40,000 nt of DNA from Glandiceps talaboti (lineage: Eukaryota; Hemichordata; Enteropneusta; Spengelidae): assembly GCF_964340395.1 (NCBI RefSeq), contig NC_135549.1:10001-50000 (forward strand), given 5' to 3'. A program made the translations under genes and the position numbers. Positions 1-40,000 of this stretch are shown here, in pieces (within the stretch, counting starts at the first letter, position 1; each line of letters starts with the position of its first letter). The notes beneath the pieces are model-generated. The model ran no database searches. It had not been told where the DNA came from and saw nothing but the letters and a program-made list of their open reading frames with translations.

Positions 1-149
1 TGTTTCTCTGTCTGTGTCTCTCTGTCTGTCTGTCCCTCTCTCATACTGTTTTCGATATACATTATTAAGTAATCCGGTGTGCAGAGTTCATCTTTACCAA
101 TGATACGTGTAATTAACTAGGTACATTTGAAAGTCAATGATCGACTTAC
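1..149. other. Gene B intron 16, partial, with TCTG-rich start
   Basis: The first 45 bases are a degenerate TCTG/TCTC microsatellite. Nothing else is recognisable. Confidence 0.5.
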
Positions 150-31699
<31,550 letters not shown>

Positions 31700-32562
31700 G
31701 GTTCCACCCAACCTTTACAATACGGTGTGTATTGTATAAGTTGCAACGATCTCGAATTGATGATAACAATCAGATGGGGAATGTTTGCATAAGGATTGTC
31801 ATTCAACCAATCATAATCAGAGCAGTGTAGATTAGGAACGCCTTAAATGTACATCGTTAATTTGCCGACAGCCTGGCGTATGGTGTATCATGTGTATTGG
31901 GTACGCTAACATGTTCGCACAACATCATGTAACCCCAGGCATGCACCCTATGAGCCGATATCTATCATTTACGACAGCTACTTCCATAAGCATTACTTAG
32001 TACTGAAGTTTTCTATTAAACTGTCCCTAAATCTACTAAGTACTCTAGAGGTGTGTGTAAACTAACTAATCATCAGTCATTTGTATGATCTAGGCAAACA
32101 GTCAATTCAAGTTGGTGTTATCATATTTCTTGAAACGTTCGTTGATCTTGGCTTTGGCTAATTCTAACGATGACTTATTCTCTAACTTCGAACTGTCATA
32201 TCGAAGATAATATGTTAGTAGGGGTACTTTACCAGAATTTGTCAGATCATTGCATAATTTGCATTATTGATTAATGAAAACTCTGTGATGTAAACGGATT
32301 TTGAAAGACTTCACGGTATTCAGTTCAATAAAGCTATTTAAAGCTAGATTTCAGAGTTGGCTTTCGATGTATCTTGTAGATTTGGAAACCATAGATTGTT
32401 GTATTTGAAGCTGTGTTCTATTTGAGTTCAACCGGTCCTGAACTGTGCACTGTATTTTAAAGCTACTGAAGTATCATACTGTGCTCGTCCGACTGTTCAC
32501 TATTAAAAATGGACGGACAACCATACGGTGAAACTACTGACCTCACTTAACACTATATTTTT
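31700..32562. other. 5' flank of gene B
   Basis: Must hold the promoter and 5' UTR of gene B, but I see no TATA box, initiator or GC-rich element that I could defend. The TAA that closes the frame upstream of the start codon lies near 31715. Confidence 0.4.
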
Positions 32563-33330
32563 TCCAGCATCACTAATTTGAAGCAACAAGCCATCGAATC
32601 ACTTTATCTTTGATTATTGATTTTGTTCCGTAAATACGTTGTACGCAAAATACACAAATAAATATAATGTCTGACAGCCTCCTCATCTGGCCTCATCAAT
32701 CAAAACCCAATCACTCATATGTGTATCATATTATCAATTTACAAATAGTTGCTGACCTAACCCGATTTAAAAATTGTAATCATATTGACAGTGTCACCTA
32801 TATGTCGTACGAAAATATCATATTTTGGAAACCAGATTTAAACTGAATGCCTTCCGTAAGGGTATAGTCTTGCAATTTCATGATTTATACAAAATATTTA
32901 GCTCTATATCTGTGATTTTTCAAGTCCTAAAGAAAGTTAGTTGTCAAAAATGTTGTTCCAGCATCACTAATTTGAAGCAACAAGCCATCGAATCACTTTA
33001 TCTTTGATTATTGATTTTGTTCCGTAAATACGTTGTACGCAAAATACACAAATAAATATAATGTCTGACAGCCTATCAACCAAACCCCAATCACTCATAT
33101 GTGTATCATATTATCAATTTACAAATAGTTGCTGACCTGACCCGATTTAAAAATTGTAACCATATTGACAGTGTCACCTATATGTCATACAAAAATATCA
33201 TATTTTGGAAACAAGATTTAAACAGAATGCCTTCCGTAAGGGTATAGTCGTGCAATTTCATGATTTATACAAAATATTTAGCTCTATATCTGTGATTTTT
33301 CAAGTCCCAATGAAATTTAGTTGTCAAAAC
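32563..33330. repeat. Tandem duplication of about 394 bp upstream of gene B
   Basis: CCAGCATCACTAATTTGAAG starts both copies (about 32564 and 32958). Copies agree closely to GATTTTTCAAGTCC; the second lacks about 20 bases after GACAGCCT. No coding content. Confidence 0.9.
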
Positions 33331-33462
33331 CTTCCCTACGAAAGGTAAAAAGGTAACACGATATATTTGGTCGCTTACATGTAAGTCCACAAGTTAGTGA
33401 ACATAATTAGAATGACATGATTAAAGGTAACTAAAAGACGTACAAGTACGTAGTCACAATTT

Positions 33463-33599
<137 letters not shown>

Positions 33600-33842
33600 A
33601 ACCAAACACAATGTTGGTGCATTCATTTTGATGAAATTGTGACCTTAAGTATAATGTAACAAACACAAACACTGCTACTTTCTTAATGTATTTACAGAAT
33701 ATTGATTTATTGTATAAGGACCAAATCAGATGATGTAATGACATCGGTCGAAATTATACTACCAGTCTGTCCCATAAAACACATAAGAGTATGTTATCGT
33801 AAGTAAACATTACTATCTTATTTACGTACTATATATAAATGC

Positions 33843-34330
33843 GGTCGCAGAATCAGTCTCAGATTCAGCCGCCTGATATACTATTGCAATGATGTACCAG
33901 TAAGAAGGCCGTTCAGAAAGATTTTAATCTTAAGTATGTAAAACCCTATGGAATAACATTTTATGGTGGGTGAGAAATTCGGCCATTTCCTGTCGTCTCT
34001 ATTTTATCATTTCTTGTTGAACGGCTTTCGTCGAGTGCCATCGTAATTGTCCGTATATGAGATAGACTCTCTCAACAGTCCTCGGAGCTAATTCGCATAT
34101 TATATGGATGCATATATGCAATTGTACTTGAATATCCCTGTACTGTATGCCCTCATCGATCACATAGGGTTAACCTATCGTTGAGGTGTTAGTACGACGC
34201 TCCGTGTTTGGGCTTCGAGTGTCGCACTAACTAATCACAATCACAAGCTCCGAGGACTGTTGAGAGAGTCTATATATGAGACTGCATTAGGCTGAATCTG
34301 AGGCTCAATTTGAGACTTGTCTGTGCGACC
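33843..34330. mobile_element. Nested fold-back element between the two genes
   Basis: Outer ends GGTCGCA / TGCGACC (33843, 34324), then CTCAGATTCAGCC (33858-33870) inverted at 34290-34302. A perfect 27-bp inverted pair lies at 34063-34089 and 34246-34272, and an inner hairpin at 34188-34231 with a 16-position stem. Four nested inverted pairs share one centre region. Confidence 0.75.
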
Positions 34331-34690
34331 AGATTATACATCAAGCATATTACGTAAGTGGAAACGACTAGATCTTTCAGGTTACCCAAAGAAAACCGAA
34401 AATAGACAAGATTACAAAATGGAATCATTGATCAAAATATAACCATTAAATAATTTAATATAAATTGAAACAAGCAAATTAATCTTCATTTGATACTTTG
34501 GAAAACGATTTCGACCACCAAAGGATTCGTCGTAACAATAGGTTCTCGAATCAATTTGTAAGATTTAGAAAAAATGTGAAGTAAATAAATTATTTACTTT
34601 ACAATTTACAAAAAATATCATACAAATTGATTTGAGTGCCTATGGTCATAACTGTGAGTAGTTGTAGTAATTAAAAATATATGTGTACAG
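34331..34690. other. AT-rich stretch with a small palindrome
   Basis: TCAATTTGTA (34551-34560) is inverted at 34621-34630 around the near-palindrome AAGTAAATAAATTATTTACTT. Confidence 0.6.
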
Positions 34691-34691
34691 T

Positions 34692-34870
34692 TAGGGACCG
34701 GTCAGTTTCTTCTGCCTGTGTGTGTGGGGGGGGGAGTGGTGGATTGGTAGTTGGGTCACCGTTTTGTAATTTGCAGTAGGGGTCATCCTGTTTTGATTTT
34801 TGGGGGTGGGGGGTCATTGTGTTTTGGATTTTGATGGAGGGAAAACCCCATTTCTTCAATGGCATGACCT
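34692..34870 (+). repeat. G-rich dispersed repeat starting TAGGGACCGG
   Basis: TAGGGACCGGTCAGTTTCTT begins it; G runs alternate with GTCAC/GTCAT. Related copies lie at 36480-36655 (reverse) and 38008-38150 (same orientation). Confidence 0.6.
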
Positions 34871-35387
34871 TGACTGAACTGCGGTATCTGTACTTGCTTC
34901 TTATCTATATTTTTTAAATATGATTTCACCTGAAAAGACGTTCAAACATATGTATAGATATACATATACTTGTGTTATCTACCACACTAGTTACATAACA
35001 TGTCGTATAAATACTCGGTTGTTTCACAATCAATGGCTAATGCATCAAATAAATATTGAACCTTTGGGCTAAAATTGAAAGTTTCGTAGTGGTAATCTTC
35101 ATAGATAGTTTACAAAAGAAATTAATCTAAATTGTTCTACTCTTCAATATAAAGATATTAATACACATCGTATACTTTCACATCTCATCAGATTCCAGTT
35201 TCTATCATGCCGATATAATAGGTATGAGTACCTAAGGTTCTCTAACATACCAGTGACTTACTATATCTGCAATAGTAGTGCCACTTTATAGCAAATTTTA
35301 AATGAGTTTCGTATGACAGATAACAATGGGCCAGTTAGCGTCCGAGCTGTAACATTACATTAATTTTACCTTTGCAAAGCTGTGAAA
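34871..35387. other. Intergenic, nothing recognised
   Basis: AT-rich with no similarity seen. Confidence 0.5.
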
Positions 35388-36340
35388 TGTTACCTTAAAG
35401 GAAATGGATAACCTAAACATTGCCTTAGCAGAGCCAAAAGCCCTCCAGATCTGCTAGGAGGACCCCCTAGGACTCCCCGGGGGACTCCCTCACCCCATAG
35501 GTCACTCATGCAGTCAAACAATAATAACCTTTCACTGTCATAATGGTATTCTTAATTGATTGCTTATTTCAGATGACACTGTCTTTTAAAGATGTGAAGT
35601 TATTGCCAGGATAGTCTAAAAATTGCCTTAAAAGACTCTTACATATAAGTAAAGAAATTATCCAACTCTCTCCCTACCAATGACACAACCGTACCACTAC
35701 ATATGTTGACCCTTACTAGTCTATTATGATAATGATGTAATTTACATACTTCAACACTATAGTTTCTGATACTTGATGGTACTTAGTCTTGCAAAGCTTG
35801 GACATTATTGTCTGAAAAGCCCTGAATAGCCTAACATGGATTTAAGAGTAACAAACTCCAGTGCCTATAGGCGAGACCCCCAAGGATCCCTCCACAAGAG
35901 GTGGACATATCCCAGTCTCAAACTCTTTCCCTTACCTCTTACTGTCAAGATGCTAATAGTTAAGCTGGTTTTTTTTAATACTACAACCCTGTGTAGTTGC
36001 TTTTTACATTTTGACACTGCTTGTAAAGCCTTGAAATTATTGCCTGAAAGGGTCTGAATAACCTGAACTTGGAGTACAAAAACCCCAGAGGTTCTAGCGG
36101 GAGACCCCCTGGGACCTACATGAGAGTGGACATATCTTCTCCTCAAAAGCTCTTCCCCCTACCTTTTCCTGTTCAAAAGTGTCAACTCAGGCATGCGTAC
36201 CTGTACTTGGCCGAAATCGTCTGAGTAACCTAAAAATAGGCGTTAAGTGTAAAAAACAGCTTCTACAAGTTCTCGGGAGAGAGACCCCATAGGACCCCCT
36301 CCCCATCTCAAGCTTTTCCCTACCCTTTACTGTCATTAAA
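35388..36340. repeat. Diverged tandem repeat of about 200 bp
   Basis: Four units with CTGAATAACCTAAAC-like starts (35412, 35823, 36051, 36219), then GGAGACCCCCTAGGACC-like blocks, then CTTTCCCTACCTTTTACTGTC. Spacing is roughly 170-230 bases, with a longer gap between the first two. Open frames over it are artefacts. Confidence 0.7.
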
Positions 36341-36479
36341 CTCCTTAGAATATATTTTAGCCAATTTATTAATATTAAAAGGTTGATTCTCATTGTCATT
36401 CGTCTATGTTATTAGTGTAGTCGCTAATTGCTCTCTTATAAACTTATTTGCGAGACACAAGCAGTGCACTCTAAGTCCC

Positions 36480-36655
36480 GATAAAATGCCTGTCACGTAT
36501 GGGAGGGGGCCATCATGTGGGTCAGCATGTTTTCGGTTTTATAGATGGGAGGGGGGCGGTCAGTGATTTTTCTTCGGCCTGATGGAAAAATCCACCAACC
36601 CAACACACCCCAACCCCTTACCCCCGACTGGAGAAACTGACCGTTCCCTTGTATA
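36480..36655 (-). repeat. G-rich dispersed repeat, inverted copy
   Basis: Ends GGAGAAACTGACCGTTCCCT, the complement of the TAGGGACCGGTCAGTTTCT start at 34692. GTCAGTGATTTTTCTTCGGCC lies internally. Confidence 0.6.
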
Positions 36656-36768
36656 ATATGATTTCCACGTCATAGTATGTGATGACAGATATTGTCATAT
36701 ATTTCCTTTATGTTCAGCCATTACAGCCTGTGTACAGCCTTCACTGTAATATACAGTCGCTGGAGCGG

Positions 36769-36821
36769 AGGCGCTCCACACGTCCTTCTTACCCAAGGTA
36801 AGGTGAACGTGTGGAGCGCCT
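36769..36821. other. Hairpin with a perfect 15-bp stem downstream of gene A
   Basis: AGGCGCTCCACACGT pairs with ACGTGTGGAGCGCCT over a 23-base loop that itself pairs partly (CTTACC with GGTAAG). It lies about 125 bases after the stop codon of gene A, so probably in its 3' UTR. Confidence 0.75.
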
Positions 36822-36943
36822 TAAAAGACTATCATGTTTGACAGTCTACTTATTACCAAGTTTCTACACCAGTTGTCATCTTTACAAAATAAGCTTATTA
36901 CAAATGTATCTTCGTATGCTATGTATTGTTTTCTGCTTGGTTT

Positions 36944-40000
<3,057 letters not shown>

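Noticed and set aside
36187-36399. Short frames over the 35.4-36.4 kb repeat
   Set aside because: Frames on both strands follow the tandem repeat and show no codon-like pattern.

Overview
The window is animal nuclear DNA. It has spliced genes with GT-AG introns, BEL/Pao and non-LTR retroelement remains, many fold-back DNA elements and about twenty long microsatellites. A marine invertebrate, perhaps a non-vertebrate deuterostome, is my guess from the repeat landscape. Nothing in the window fixes the phylum.

The real protein-coding content is two head-to-tail paralogues of one gene, both on the minus strand. They encode type II membrane zinc aminopeptidases of family M1, of the aminopeptidase N type. 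Gene B runs from its start codon at 31699 to beyond the left edge. Sixteen exons can be placed, every junction keeps frame, and together they encode 926 residues: a short cytoplasmic tail, a membrane anchor, the N-terminal M1 domain, the GAMEN and HEXXH-(18)-E catalytic motifs, and most of the ERAP1-like C-terminal domain. Only the last exon lies outside the window. Gene A enters from the right edge, and its last three exons (39204-39076, 37716-37644, 37105-36944) end in a stop codon. Its two shared exons are almost identical in protein to exons 15 and 16 of gene B, so the pair looks like a fairly recent tandem duplication.

Layout from left to right. 1-572: exons 16 and 15 of gene B. 573-4870: intron 14, holding a roughly 150-bp tandem repeat split by two DNA elements (one with an 8-bp target duplication, one flanked by TTAA) and a dispersed repeat ending in (CA)n. 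4871-5032: exon 14. 5033-6518: intron 13, a nested palindrome carrying a retroelement scrap, then a duplicated unit with (TA)n. 6519-6629: exon 13. 6630-14260: intron 12, with a decayed LINE and two BEL/Pao elements lying in opposite orientation. 14261-15077: exons 12 and 11. 15078-16632: intron 10, with the 3' end of a LINE between two (AG)n tracts. 16633-20420: exons 10 to 7, with a second copy of the (CA)n-ending repeat. 22002-26148: exons 6 to 2, with a hairpin that looks like a microRNA precursor and a compact inverted-repeat element with a 9-bp target duplication. 26149-31049: the long intron 1. 31050-31699: exon 1. 31700-36943: the intergenic stretch between the paralogues, with a tandem duplication, (CT)n, nested fold-backs and a diverged 200-bp tandem repeat. 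36944-40000: the end of gene A.

The other open frames are microsatellite translations or antisense shadows. I found no tRNA, rRNA or CRISPR array. I found no convincing new multi-gene system. The most unusual content is the structured repeat DNA inside the introns.
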